Assembly (NCBI RefSeq): GCF_001404515.1
Contig: NZ_CXWE01000018.1
Location: 1-56,690 of the forward strand
DNA length: 56,690 nucleotides
Direction: 5' to 3'
Source of the DNA: Roseibium album
GTDB lineage: Bacteria > Pseudomonadota > Alphaproteobacteria > Rhizobiales > Stappiaceae
Shown here: one piece after another, positions 8,161-17,006 of the stretch
Numbering within the stretch: the stretch's first letter is position 1
Layout: every line of letters begins with the position of its first letter
The notes under the pieces: model-generated
Databases searched by the model: none
What the model was told of the DNA's origin: nothing
Seen by the model: the letters and a program-made list of their open reading frames with translations, nothing else
Made by a program: the position numbers and the translations under genes

Positions 8161-8987
8161 AACGTATCTATGACTGGGATGCCAAATTCTCCCTGCGCAA
8201 CTACACCGCTGCCGACCTTCGAGCGATCAAGGGGAAGCGGAAACTGACCCAGACAACCGCCAATTCCATCGAAGAAGCTGCTGCCGCGGCGGATGCCGGC
8301 ATCGATCTGATCATGGGAAATGCACAGAACACAAAGGCGGCGCGCGAAGGCGCCCCCAATCTCTTTTTCACGGCCGCAATCGCGTTGCCGGATTTTCCGA
8401 CTGAAAAGGATGTTCTGACCGCCGCCTTCCAGGCCATGAAGGAAGGTGCCGATTCCGTCTACACCGCCCGCGGTCCGCATATCGTCGAGATGCTTGCCCG
8501 GGAACAGATCCCGGTCATGTGCCACCTCGGCCTCGTCCCGCGCAGGTCGGGCTGGAATGGCGGCTTGCGGGCAATCGGGCGAACCGCCGACGAAGCTCAC
8601 AGTCTGTGGCAGGCGTTTCGCAGGATGGAGGATGCAGGCGCATTCTCGGTGGAAGCCGAGGTCATTCCAGCGCCGGTAATGAGAGAAATCAGTCGCCGGA
8701 CTTCGCTCGTCACGATGTCACTCGGATCGGGGAGCGGCGGCGATGTGATCTACCTCTTTCAGAACGATATTTGCGGAGAACAACCCGAACGGCCCAGACA
8801 TGCCCGGGCCTTTGGCGATATCCACTCCCTTCAGGAAAAAATCCGCGCCGAACGCCGATCGGCCCTGGGTGCCTTTCGAGACGCCGTTCACAATGGAGAG
8901 TTTCCGTCCGAAGCGGAAACGGCAACAATCGGCGATGCGGACCTGGAGGAATTCCTGGAGCGGATACCGGTCAAAGGAGACACCTGA
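8157..8987 (+). CDS. KPHMT (PanB)-fold TIM-barrel protein with altered active site
   Basis: A 276-residue protein that aligns over its length with ketopantoate hydroxymethyltransferase: APNLFF...LPDF, IPVMCHLGLVP, a GRTADEA segment and AGAFSVEAEVIP. The three magnesium ligands of E. coli PanB appear replaced: Asp45 (GDS) by N55 (GNA), Asp84 by A76, and Glu114 (KIEGG) by A104 (YTARG). The later glutamate (E. coli Glu181) seems kept. It is therefore unlikely to be a normal pantothenate enzyme. It is inserted between mocE and mocF with overlaps at both ends, so its role is tied to the oxygenase system; handling of the released one-carbon unit is one possibility. Confidence 0.75.
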   Translation: MKRIYDWDAKFSLRNYTAADLRAIKGKRKLTQTTANSIEEAAAAADAGIDLIMGNAQNTKAAREGAPNLFFTAAIALPDFPTEKDVLTAAFQAMKEGADSVYTARGPHIVEMLAREQIPVMCHLGLVPRRSGWNGGLRAIGRTADEAHSLWQAFRRMEDAGAFSVEAEVIPAPVMREISRRTSLVTMSLGSGSGGDVIYLFQNDICGEQPERPRHARAFGDIHSLQEKIRAERRSALGAFRDAVHNGEFPSEAETATIGDADLEEFLERIPVKGDT

Positions 8988-10210
8988 TGCGCGTCGTCAT
9001 TGTCGGCGGCGGACAGGCTGCCGCCTCGGTCGCGGCGACGCTGAGAAAGCCCGAGTTTTCGGGTGAGATACTTATGCTCTGTCAGGAAGACTGCCTGCCC
9101 TATGAGCGCCCTCCCCTTTCCAAGAAATATCTTTTGCCGTCCCGGGCAAACGAGCGGAAAACCATATTTCCCGACGCGTATTGGCCAGCTCACGAAATAA
9201 CCGCAAAACTGTCCTGCACGGTCACAGGCATCGACCCGATCCGCAAGATCGCGAAAAGCGATCACGGGTCCATCGGATATGATCATCTCGTTCTCGCGAC
9301 AGGATCATCACCGCGCAGGCTGCCGGAAAGGATGAAAGGCAATTTGGCAGATCTCTGTTATCTCAGGTCGCTGGAGGACGCAGGTCAACTGCGCCGGAGA
9401 TTGGCATGCAGCAATTCGCTGATCCTGATCGGAGGCGGCTATATCGGGCTGGAACTTGCAGCAACCGCCAGGACAATGGGTCTTGATGTAACCGTTGTCG
9501 AGCGAGACGTCCGCATCTTGAACCGGGTTGCCTCGACTTCTCTCGCCGGGACCGTCCGGAACTGGCATCAGCACCACGGCGTCCGCCTTCTGGAAAGAAC
9601 CGAAGTCAAGGCCTTTACCGATGATCACGGTGTCACTGGCGTTCTCCTTGCGAATGGAGAAAAATTGACATCGGATTGCATCGCCGTCGGCATCGGCGCT
9701 TCGCCCAACACGGCGCTGGCCTTCAACGCCGGCCTGCAGATCAACAACGGCATTGCAGTCGATGCGTTCGGCCAGACCAGCATTCCCGGCATCTGGGCCG
9801 CAGGCGATTGCGCCTCCTTTCCCTATTTCGGAAGGCGCATCAGGCTGGAAAGCATACAAAATGCCATCGACCAGGGAGAGGCAGTTGCTGAGAACATTCT
9901 CGGTTCGCAAAGGGAATATGTCCCGCTGCCCACATTCTGGTCGGATCAATTCGACCATACGATTCAGATCGCGGGCCTTATCGAGCCGCGAATGAAAGCA
10001 GTTATTCGGGATGCACCGTCCGGGCGATCCTATTGGCATTATCGCGACGGTCTGTTGCAGGCCGTCGAAGTCACGGATGACCCAAAGAGTTATTCAATCG
10101 GACGCAGGATGTTGTCGGAGCGATTGTCACCGTCCGCCGAAGCCATTTCGGATGGCAACAGGAACCTCAAAGACATCCTGAAAACGTGCCGTAAGCCGGT
10201 GATGGCCTGA
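8987..10210 (+). CDS. mocF: FAD-dependent ferredoxin reductase, MocF-like
   Basis: A 407-residue flavoprotein of the putidaredoxin/rubredoxin reductase type. It has an N-terminal FAD motif (GGGQAAASVA), the PYERPPLSK segment typical of oxygenase-coupled reductases, a second dinucleotide motif for NAD(P)H (GGGYIGLE), and the FAD-binding GDCAS motif. The ATG overlaps the preceding stop (TGATG). It should pass electrons from NADH to the MocE-like ferredoxin. It is the last gene of the operon and converges on the dehydratase gene with a 22-bp gap. Confidence 0.88.
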   Translation: MRVVIVGGGQAAASVAATLRKPEFSGEILMLCQEDCLPYERPPLSKKYLLPSRANERKTIFPDAYWPAHEITAKLSCTVTGIDPIRKIAKSDHGSIGYDHLVLATGSSPRRLPERMKGNLADLCYLRSLEDAGQLRRRLACSNSLILIGGGYIGLELAATARTMGLDVTVVERDVRILNRVASTSLAGTVRNWHQHHGVRLLERTEVKAFTDDHGVTGVLLANGEKLTSDCIAVGIGASPNTALAFNAGLQINNGIAVDAFGQTSIPGIWAAGDCASFPYFGRRIRLESIQNAIDQGEAVAENILGSQREYVPLPTFWSDQFDHTIQIAGLIEPRMKAVIRDAPSGRSYWHYRDGLLQAVEVTDDPKSYSIGRRMLSERLSPSAEAISDGNRNLKDILKTCRKPVMA

Positions 10211-10232
10211 GCGGATGCGGATGACGGACCCG

Positions 10233-11402
10233 TTAGAGATCGAGTTCGTAGTGCCGGATGAAGTCCCTGTCCGGCACGACACCGAGACCGGGCCCATCCG
10301 GGATCGTCACAAAACCACCTGACGATTTAACCTGTCCCTGGATATCCAGAGGAACCTCCAGCAGATTGTCCCTGAACCGGTTGTCTGTCGTGTCGAATTC
10401 CAGCATCGGTTCCCACGGATGAAGCCCGCCGGGCAGTGCCGGCATCGCTGCCAGCAGCTGGATATTCGTGGCGACGGCGATCGCCGATCCCCAGACGTGA
10501 TTGATCACCGGTGTGAAATGAGCATGGCACAGTGCCAGGACCCGTAAGTACTCGCTGATACCACCAAGCGCGCACACTTCCGGTTGGGCGATATCGAGTC
10601 CCCGGTTTTCAAGGATCTGCCGCCATCCCCATCGGTTGAATTCCGCCTCACCGCCGGAAATGTTGACCTTCAGACCACGCCGCAATTCCCTGTATCCGTC
10701 GAGGTCTTCCGGTGCCACGGGTTCCTCGAACCAGTACGCTCCGAGTTCATCAAGTGCGCGCCCAACGTAAAAGGCATCTGATGTCGTATAACAATGATTG
10801 GCATCGACCATGAAACGGCCACGCCCTTCGACCGCCTCTGCGACGGCTTGACAGAGCAGGATGTCCTCTCTCGGTCCAAGACCGGTTTTCAGCTTCGCAC
10901 CGACAAAACCCATATCCATGATCGCAGCCGCTTCGGTTTTGAAGCGGGAGACATGGTCGTCGACACTCTCGCGCTTGAGCATCATGCCGTAGCCGTAGGC
11001 GGGAATGCGCGTGCGGTGCGCGCCGCCGACCAGCTTGTGCAGGGGTTGACCGGTCACCTTGCCGGCGATGTCCCACAGGGCGATATCAACGCCTGACAAA
11101 GACTGAAGCGGCATCCCTTTCTGGCCGTGATCCCGTGTCAGGTTGTAAACCTTGTGCCAGAGGACATCGCGATCCATCGGATCACATCCCAGAACCATCG
11201 GCTGGATGACCTTTTCAACGATCGACTTGTTGGCGATCGCAATGTTACCAGGTCCAAAACACTCACCCCAGCCGGTAATGCCTTCGTCGGTCTCAACCTC
11301 GACCAAATGGGCGCTGCGTTTCTCGTAATATTGCTGCGAGTATCCCAACTCGCCGGGAAGATCGTATTGCAGAATGTGGCTGGTTACGCGGGTTATCTTC
11401 AT
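10233..11402 (-). CDS. Mandelate racemase/enolase-superfamily sugar-acid dehydratase
   Basis: A 389-residue enolase-superfamily protein. The catalytic pattern of the mandelate-racemase subgroup is complete: KxK at 170/172 (AKLKTG), metal ligands D200 (VDANH), E226 (WFEEP) and E252 (SGGEAE), D270 and general-acid/base H302 (NHVWGSA). Such enzymes abstract the alpha proton of a sugar acid and usually dehydrate it to a 2-keto-3-deoxy acid. Its start overlaps the aldehyde dehydrogenase stop by 4 bp, and it is the last gene of the ABC-importer operon. Substrate identity is not resolvable; an aldonic acid made by the upstream GMC and aldehyde dehydrogenases is the likely choice. Confidence 0.87.
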   Translation of the reverse strand: MKITRVTSHILQYDLPGELGYSQQYYEKRSAHLVEVETDEGITGWGECFGPGNIAIANKSIVEKVIQPMVLGCDPMDRDVLWHKVYNLTRDHGQKGMPLQSLSGVDIALWDIAGKVTGQPLHKLVGGAHRTRIPAYGYGMMLKRESVDDHVSRFKTEAAAIMDMGFVGAKLKTGLGPREDILLCQAVAEAVEGRGRFMVDANHCYTTSDAFYVGRALDELGAYWFEEPVAPEDLDGYRELRRGLKVNISGGEAEFNRWGWRQILENRGLDIAQPEVCALGGISEYLRVLALCHAHFTPVINHVWGSAIAVATNIQLLAAMPALPGGLHPWEPMLEFDTTDNRFRDNLLEVPLDIQGQVKSSGGFVTIPDGPGLGVVPDRDFIRHYELDL

Positions 11403-12859
11403 GCGTTCAGCCCTCCGAATTCCGTTTTGTCGAGTGCGCGTGTGATCCGTTTCACAATCAGGTAGTCGTGCAAGGCCAGTGCCGAGCAGTCGTGGCCAAT
11501 GCCTGACTGACCGATCCCGCCGTGCGGCAGGTCAATGTCGTACTTCACGCCGTTGATCTGAATTTCACCGTAGCGCAACGCCGCCGCGCAGGCTTCCGCC
11601 TTTGCGAGGTCGCGCGTGAAAACATATGCGGTCAATCCACCTTCGTCACAATCATTCGCCCGCTCGAGAAGATCCCCTTCACTGCTGAAGGGAACCAGGC
11701 TGACAATCGGACCGAATGTCTCTTGACGGTAAACCGGCATTGTGTCGGTGACCCGATCCAGAACGGTTGGCGCCAGAAAATGACCCGAATTGAGTTGCGC
11801 GGGCCGGTCGCCGCCCGCAAGCAGTTCCGCACCCTGCGAGACCGCGTCATCAATCAATCCCTTGATCCTGATCCAGGCCCGCCTGTCAACGACGGGGCCC
11901 GTGGTGATATCGGCTTCCTTGTCGAAGCCAACCCGGGCGGCACGGGCGCGGGCAACGACTTTTTCGGCAAATGCCTCATGGACAGCCTCCGCGACGAAGA
12001 TCCGGTTTGGCGACACGCAGATCTGCCCGGCGTTTGAGAATTTGACACCGCAGACAATGTCGGCGGCAAGATCCAGGTCTGCATCCGCGAAGACCAGAAC
12101 CGGCGCATTGCCACCCAATTCCATGGAATAGCGTTTGATTGAGGTTGCTCCCGTGCGCATGATGTGCTGGCCGGTGCCGGTGGAACCGATCAGTGTGATC
12201 ACTTGCGGGATCGTTGATGCGGTGAGCGCATCGGCCACGTCATATCCGTCCGTGCACAGGATCTGGACGACGCCCTTCGGCAAGCCGATCTTTTCGCACA
12301 GCATGCCGACCGCGTAGGCCGAAACCGGTGTCTGCTCCGACGGTCGGATGATGATCGGACACCCGGCGGCCATCGCCGGTCCGATCTTGAATGCCAGGTT
12401 CAGAAGCGGGAAATTCCAGGCAAGATAGGCCAGCGCGACGCCGGCTGGTTCATGAACCATCCTGTGTGTGTGCGTTCCCGCCCTGTCTGCGAGGCCCACA
12501 TCCTGAACACGTGCGATTTCCTCGGCATAAAACTCCAGCGACGCAACGAGACGGTCCCAGTCTTCATGGGTCTGTGCCCAGGGTTTGCCCAATTCATGGT
12601 GAACGCAGTCTCGAAGAAACTCTTCATGGGCAACAACCTCATCGCGGAGTTTGTGCATCCAGTTCTGGCGCTCCGAGATTGCAGTCGAAGACCACGCCGG
12701 AAAAGCCGATTTGGCCGACTGAAGGGCCCGTTCCACGTCTTCCAGGCCCGCCGTATGGACCGTCGCGATGATTTGCTCAGTTGCGGGATTGAGAACGTCT
12801 TTCCGACCCGATCCGCCGGTCAATGCGCCGTCAATGTACATTCTGGTCGGGAAATCCAT
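11399..12859 (-). CDS. NAD(P)-dependent aldehyde dehydrogenase
   Basis: A 486-residue ALDH-superfamily enzyme of normal length. The oxyanion-hole asparagine is N149 (WNFP), the general base E247 (MELGG) and the nucleophile C281 (GQICVSP). It oxidises an aldehyde to an acid in the cytoplasm, probably the product of the GMC dehydrogenase encoded just upstream. Eight base pairs separate it from the GMC stop, and its own stop overlaps the dehydratase start, so the three steps are tightly coupled. Confidence 0.9.
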   Translation of the reverse strand: MDFPTRMYIDGALTGGSGRKDVLNPATEQIIATVHTAGLEDVERALQSAKSAFPAWSSTAISERQNWMHKLRDEVVAHEEFLRDCVHHELGKPWAQTHEDWDRLVASLEFYAEEIARVQDVGLADRAGTHTHRMVHEPAGVALAYLAWNFPLLNLAFKIGPAMAAGCPIIIRPSEQTPVSAYAVGMLCEKIGLPKGVVQILCTDGYDVADALTASTIPQVITLIGSTGTGQHIMRTGATSIKRYSMELGGNAPVLVFADADLDLAADIVCGVKFSNAGQICVSPNRIFVAEAVHEAFAEKVVARARAARVGFDKEADITTGPVVDRRAWIRIKGLIDDAVSQGAELLAGGDRPAQLNSGHFLAPTVLDRVTDTMPVYRQETFGPIVSLVPFSSEGDLLERANDCDEGGLTAYVFTRDLAKAEACAAALRYGEIQINGVKYDIDLPHGGIGQSGIGHDCSALALHDYLIVKRITRALDKTEFGGLNA

Positions 12860-12867
12860 GTTGCGCC

Positions 12868-14487
12868 TCAGTCGAACAGGTTAGCGATATTGGTTTTGAT
12901 TCTGTCGCCGATGTAAAGCGCCAGAGCCTGGATCGTGGAGGTTGGATTGACCGCGCCCGAAGTCACGAAAATCGACCCGTCCACAATGAAAAGATTCTTC
13001 ACATCGTGGCTCCTGCCCCATCCATTCACCACGGACTTTTCCGGATCATCACCCATCCGGCAGGTGCCCATCTGGTGCCAGCCGGCACGCCACCAGACCT
13101 TGTCGTCACCTTTTGCCAGAACTCGTTTCGCACCGGCGGCCAGAAGCAGTTCCGTCGCCTTCTCCTCGCCGTGCCTCAGCATCCTTCGAGTGTTTTCTCC
13201 TAGGCGATAGTTGATTTTCGGCGCGGGGATGCCGTCGCTGTCGGTCAGTTCGGGATCCAGCGTGACGCAATTGATCTCTTCGGGAAGGTCCTCGCTCACG
13301 ACTGTCAGCCCGGCAAGATAAGGATAGACGGTGTCCATGATCTCCCGGTGCTCTGCGCCCCAGGGGATCGGATTGTCGATGCCATAGCCACCGAGTGCAT
13401 AAGTCATCGGAGTGGTCGAACGACCGGAATGCAAGCCATACCCGCGGACAAAGTCTCTTGAACGATCCGTTTCGTAGAACTCCTGCGACAGGATCGAACA
13501 GGCCATCGGGCCTTCATGACCGAGCATCGGTTCGTCGAAGACGCCGGCAACTCCCGTGAGAGGATGGAACATCAGGTTCTTGCCGACGAGGCCGGATCGA
13601 TTGGCCAGACCATCCGGAAAGAGTTGCGATTTCGAATTGAGCAGCAGCCTTGGTGTACCGACGCCGTTGCAGGCAACGACGACCAGTTCCGCCTTCTGTT
13701 CGTGGAGTTGCCCGTCCGCACCGTGATACAGTACGCCAGTGGCAAAGCCCGTTTCCTGATCAATCAGAATTTCCCGAACCCGTGACCTCGTTCTGAGTTC
13801 AACGCCGGCGTTTTCCAGCACGGGCCAATAGGTGAAATTTGTTCCACCCTTGGCGCCTGCCGCACAGCCAAGGTCGCAGGTACCTGCATTGACGCATTTC
13901 TGCCGTCCATCGCGGTCCTGACTGAGAATGGCCACATCGGACGGCCACCAGTGCCACCCCAGTTCATTGAAACCTTTCGCGAGTGTCTGACCGAGCTTGC
14001 CGATCGGAATGGGCGGCAAGGGCGGACTGTAGTCCGGGTAACCCGGATTGCCTCCCAATCCGGAAACACCCGTGTTTTCGTCGTTCAGATCATAAAATGG
14101 CTCCAGCGTCGCATAGTCGACCGGCCAGTCTTCAGCCACGCCGTCCAGCGATCTTGTCCTGAAATCAGATGGCTTCATCCGGGGCCAGTGACCCAGAAAG
14201 TTGATTGTAGATCCACCGACGCCGTTCCAGTTCACCGGCGTTATGCAGCTGTTCTGCGAGTTGACGGGATAATCCTGCTTCAGTTTCCTGACATTCGGGT
14301 CGCAAGAAAATTCACCGTAGCGCGATAGCTCGTAGTCTTCCCGGCGGCTTGGAAAATCCCTGTCCTGCAGGTGTTCACCCTGCTCGAGACAGAGTATCCT
14401 CATTCGGGTCTCCAGAAGGGACCACGCGATTGCGGCTCCGGAAGCTCCGGCACCGATGATCAGGACGTCGACGGGTTCGTTGGTCAT
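12868..14487 (-). CDS. GMC-family FAD oxidoreductase (sugar/polyol dehydrogenase)
   Basis: About 539 residues from the ATG at 14487, which follows GGGAAGGTGAC; an in-frame TTG at 14508 is the alternative. The FAD motif IIGAGASGAA lies at the N-terminus, the GMC signature GVGGSTIN near residue 93, and the catalytic histidine region WHQMGTCRMG and VNPTSTIQAL near the C-terminus. It belongs with the large subunits that pair with gluconate 2-dehydrogenase subunit 3, encoded immediately upstream. No signal peptide is visible, so it is probably cytoplasmic or exported only with a partner. It should oxidise a hydroxyl of the imported sugar or cyclitol. Confidence 0.88.
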   Translation of the reverse strand: MTNEPVDVLIIGAGASGAAIAWSLLETRMRILCLEQGEHLQDRDFPSRREDYELSRYGEFSCDPNVRKLKQDYPVNSQNSCITPVNWNGVGGSTINFLGHWPRMKPSDFRTRSLDGVAEDWPVDYATLEPFYDLNDENTGVSGLGGNPGYPDYSPPLPPIPIGKLGQTLAKGFNELGWHWWPSDVAILSQDRDGRQKCVNAGTCDLGCAAGAKGGTNFTYWPVLENAGVELRTRSRVREILIDQETGFATGVLYHGADGQLHEQKAELVVVACNGVGTPRLLLNSKSQLFPDGLANRSGLVGKNLMFHPLTGVAGVFDEPMLGHEGPMACSILSQEFYETDRSRDFVRGYGLHSGRSTTPMTYALGGYGIDNPIPWGAEHREIMDTVYPYLAGLTVVSEDLPEEINCVTLDPELTDSDGIPAPKINYRLGENTRRMLRHGEEKATELLLAAGAKRVLAKGDDKVWWRAGWHQMGTCRMGDDPEKSVVNGWGRSHDVKNLFIVDGSIFVTSGAVNPTSTIQALALYIGDRIKTNIANLFD

Positions 14488-14504
14488 GTCACCTTCCCAG
14501 TGCC

Positions 14505-14954
14505 TCAAGCCTGTCGATAGGCGGCGCCGCGCGCGCGAACCGGTGCTGTCAATTCATCCATCAGGGTTTCGCTTTCGTGTTCCACGACATATCCGTGCGG
14601 ATGGACCGGATGTTCCCCGACGCCAAGCAACGGCCGGATTTCGGGCCGGCTGTAGTAAGCCATGTATGTGAGCCGAACGAGTTCGGCGAAGTCACGCGGC
14701 TGCTCCATCTCGACCGCCTTCAGAACGGTGACACGGTCATCCGATGACAGCTCTGAAAACCCCGGAGACCTGGTGCTGACCGCCTCTAGCAGACGCTCCA
14801 CTGTTCCGGGGGCGTCAGGAGAATAGGCAGTTGCCGAGAGGACACTTTCGGCAACTGCCTTCACACCGGCGGACGGCATGCGCCGTACGCCGCCTGCCGG
14901 AATGATTTCGTCCAGAACCTTCAGAAACAGCACCTGGTTTTCATCTGTCAGCAT
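14505..14954 (-). CDS. Gluconate 2-dehydrogenase subunit 3 family protein
   Basis: A 149-residue protein of the gluconate 2-dehydrogenase gamma/subunit-3 family: EIIPAGGVRRMPSAG at the N-terminus and the aromatic/proline-rich LTYMAYYSRPEIRPLLG segment later. This small subunit stabilises a GMC-type large subunit. Many homologues carry a Tat signal; here the mature-like sequence begins at once (MLTDENQ), so Tat export is not apparent. It lies 9 bp after the ABC permease stop and 17 bp before the GMC ATG at 14487 on the same strand. Confidence 0.82.
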   Translation of the reverse strand: MLTDENQVLFLKVLDEIIPAGGVRRMPSAGVKAVAESVLSATAYSPDAPGTVERLLEAVSTRSPGFSELSSDDRVTVLKAVEMEQPRDFAELVRLTYMAYYSRPEIRPLLGVGEHPVHPHGYVVEHESETLMDELTAPVRARGAAYRQA

Positions 14955-14963
14955 GTGTTCCTC

Positions 14964-16187
14964 CTATCTTGCGCCGTTGCCGGCCGGACGCGATAGCGCA
15001 TCGATTGCTACGGCAAGAAGAAGAATGGCACCTGAAAACATCAGCTTGTCGGCAGCGCTGGCGCCGGACAGGTCGAGCCCGTTGCCAAGGGAACCGATGA
15101 CAAGCGCACCCAGGATCGCATTCCAGACCGAGCCACGTCCGCCGAAGAGTGACGTTCCGCCGATGACCGCCGCGCCGATGCTTTCCAGCAACAGGGATCC
15201 GCCCGCGAAAGCCGTGTAGGATACGGACCCGTATCGCGAGGCTCCGAAAATGCCGCCGATTGCCGCCAGCAAGCCGACGATTCCGAAGGCAACCACCCTG
15301 ATGCGCCTGACGTTCATTCCCACCCGTCTGGCACTTTCCGCATTGCCGCCGACAGCGAAAATCGATCGGCCAAACGGTGTTGAAGTCGAGACCCAGCCAA
15401 CGATTGCCGTGACCCCTGTCAGCAAGATGATCAACAAGGGCACGGATCTGTAGGCATTCATCGTCAGGACGGCGGCGAACACGATGATCGCGAAAAACGC
15501 GACTTGTCCCCAAAGAGTGGCATTCGTGTCGAGTTCCAGACCCCGCGCCTTGCGTTCTGCCTGCCGGCGCAGAGCCAGCGCCGCAATGGCAAGAACAAGA
15601 AGCCCCGCCATCACGAGCCCCCAGAGGTCCGGTATCAGTATTCGCGCGATTGCCCGAACGAACGGATCGCCAATGTTGAGGTTTCCGGTCGGCAGAATCT
15701 TCTGCATCAGCCCCTGGTATCCGAGCAGACCGGCCAGCGTAACCACAAAGGATGGAATGCCGACATAGGCAATCAGCAACCCCTGGGCGGCACCCATGAT
15801 GACACCAACCGCCATGACGATCAGGCAGGCCGCCCATCCGGGGATGCCGGCCAGCACGAGAACACCGAGCAATGCGGCACAGACACCGGCTGTTGCCGCC
15901 GCGGACAAATCAATTTCGCCGAGAAGCAGCACCACGGTTATGCCGACCGCAAGCGTTGCTATAACAGCAGATTGCATGAAGAGATTGTAGATGTTGCGCG
16001 GCGACAGAAAGATGAAGCGAATGCTGCCGGCATCCGGATCCGACCAGAAATCCCAGAGCGGTAGGGCAAGTCCGAAATAGACCCAGATCGCCGCCAGGGC
16101 GAGAAGGACCGGAACGAACGATCCCAGGCGTGTCTCCCGCATGCGTCGCAGTCGGTCTATGGGAGAAAATGAAGTGTCAGGCTGCAT
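14964..16187 (-). CDS. Sugar ABC transporter permease (xylose/ribose type, XylH-like)
   Basis: A 407-residue inner-membrane permease with about ten hydrophobic spans. The family hallmarks LLGEIDLS (before residue 100) and AVGGNAESARRVGMNVRR (about 310-325) are present. It should form the homodimeric channel of a CUT2-type sugar importer. Its start overlaps the ATPase gene by 11 bp. Compared with RbsC (about 320 residues) it is long and matches the XylH size class. Confidence 0.92.
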   Translation of the reverse strand: MQPDTSFSPIDRLRRMRETRLGSFVPVLLALAAIWVYFGLALPLWDFWSDPDAGSIRFIFLSPRNIYNLFMQSAVIATLAVGITVVLLLGEIDLSAAATAGVCAALLGVLVLAGIPGWAACLIVMAVGVIMGAAQGLLIAYVGIPSFVVTLAGLLGYQGLMQKILPTGNLNIGDPFVRAIARILIPDLWGLVMAGLLVLAIAALALRRQAERKARGLELDTNATLWGQVAFFAIIVFAAVLTMNAYRSVPLLIILLTGVTAIVGWVSTSTPFGRSIFAVGGNAESARRVGMNVRRIRVVAFGIVGLLAAIGGIFGASRYGSVSYTAFAGGSLLLESIGAAVIGGTSLFGGRGSVWNAILGALVIGSLGNGLDLSGASAADKLMFSGAILLLAVAIDALSRPAGNGAR

Positions 16188-16995
16188 TGTTCGTCCCGCT
16201 ATCCAGTCCGGCAGTCATCGCGACGACAATTTCGTCCGCCGTTGTTTCCGAGGTTTTCCAGGTCGCGACATTGGCTCCGTGTCTGAGCACACAAATCCGG
16301 TCGGAAACCTCAAAGATGTCGCGCATGTTGTGGGAGATGTAGACCACGGCGTGGCCGGTATCGCGCAGCCGCTTGACAACGTCGAGAACCTGCCGGGTCT
16401 GTGCCACGCCAAGCGCGGCGGTCGGCTCGTCCAACATGACGACGCTGCACTCGGCACCGACTGCTCTTGCGATGGCAATTGCCTGGCGCTGCCCGCCGGA
16501 CAAGCCGCCAACCTTGGCACGTACGGATCTCAGCGTGCGTACCTGAAGTCGATCGATGGCGGCCTTTGCACGGACCTCCATTTCAAGATCGTCGAGCGGA
16601 CGCAAGAAACGTGGCAGAAACGGCCATCCGGATTTCACCGGTTCGGCTCCCAGTGACAGGTTCGCTGCAACGTCAAGGTTCTCGCAAAGGGCCAGATCCT
16701 GATAAACAATCTGAATGCCGAGTGCACCGGCATCATGCGGATTGCTGATCACGACAGGCTCTTCATCGATGAAAAAATCTCCCCCGTCGCACACGAGTGC
16801 TCCGGCCAGGACTTTCATAAGCGTCGACTTGCCTGCACCATTGTCACCGACAAGTGCCATGACCTCGCCGCGCGCGACTTCGAAATCAACGCCCTTCAGG
16901 GCATGAACGCCTCCGAAGCGTTTCTCGATGCCGGCAACGCGCAAGTGAGGGGGCGGGGCCGATGGCCCCACCTGCTGGTTGTTTTCCAAAGACAT
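16177..16995 (-). CDS. Sugar ABC transporter ATP-binding protein (single domain, XylG/FrcA-like)
   Basis: About 272 residues from the ATG at 16995 (MSLENNQ). Walker A GDNGAGKST, ABC signature LSGGQRQ and Walker B VVMLDEPTAAL are all present. It has one nucleotide-binding domain, unlike the duplicated RbsA type, so it must act as a homodimer. It begins 11 bp after the binding-protein stop and overlaps the permease start. Confidence 0.92.
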   Translation of the reverse strand: MSLENNQQVGPSAPPPHLRVAGIEKRFGGVHALKGVDFEVARGEVMALVGDNGAGKSTLMKVLAGALVCDGGDFFIDEEPVVISNPHDAGALGIQIVYQDLALCENLDVAANLSLGAEPVKSGWPFLPRFLRPLDDLEMEVRAKAAIDRLQVRTLRSVRAKVGGLSGGQRQAIAIARAVGAECSVVMLDEPTAALGVAQTRQVLDVVKRLRDTGHAVVYISHNMRDIFEVSDRICVLRHGANVATWKTSETTADEIVVAMTAGLDSGTNNAA

Positions 16996-17006
16996 GGATT
17001 GTCCGA

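Noticed and set aside
8157..8987. Normal pantothenate gene panB
   Set aside because: The overall fold fits, but all three expected magnesium ligands are replaced, and the gene is embedded in an oxygenase operon rather than next to panC.
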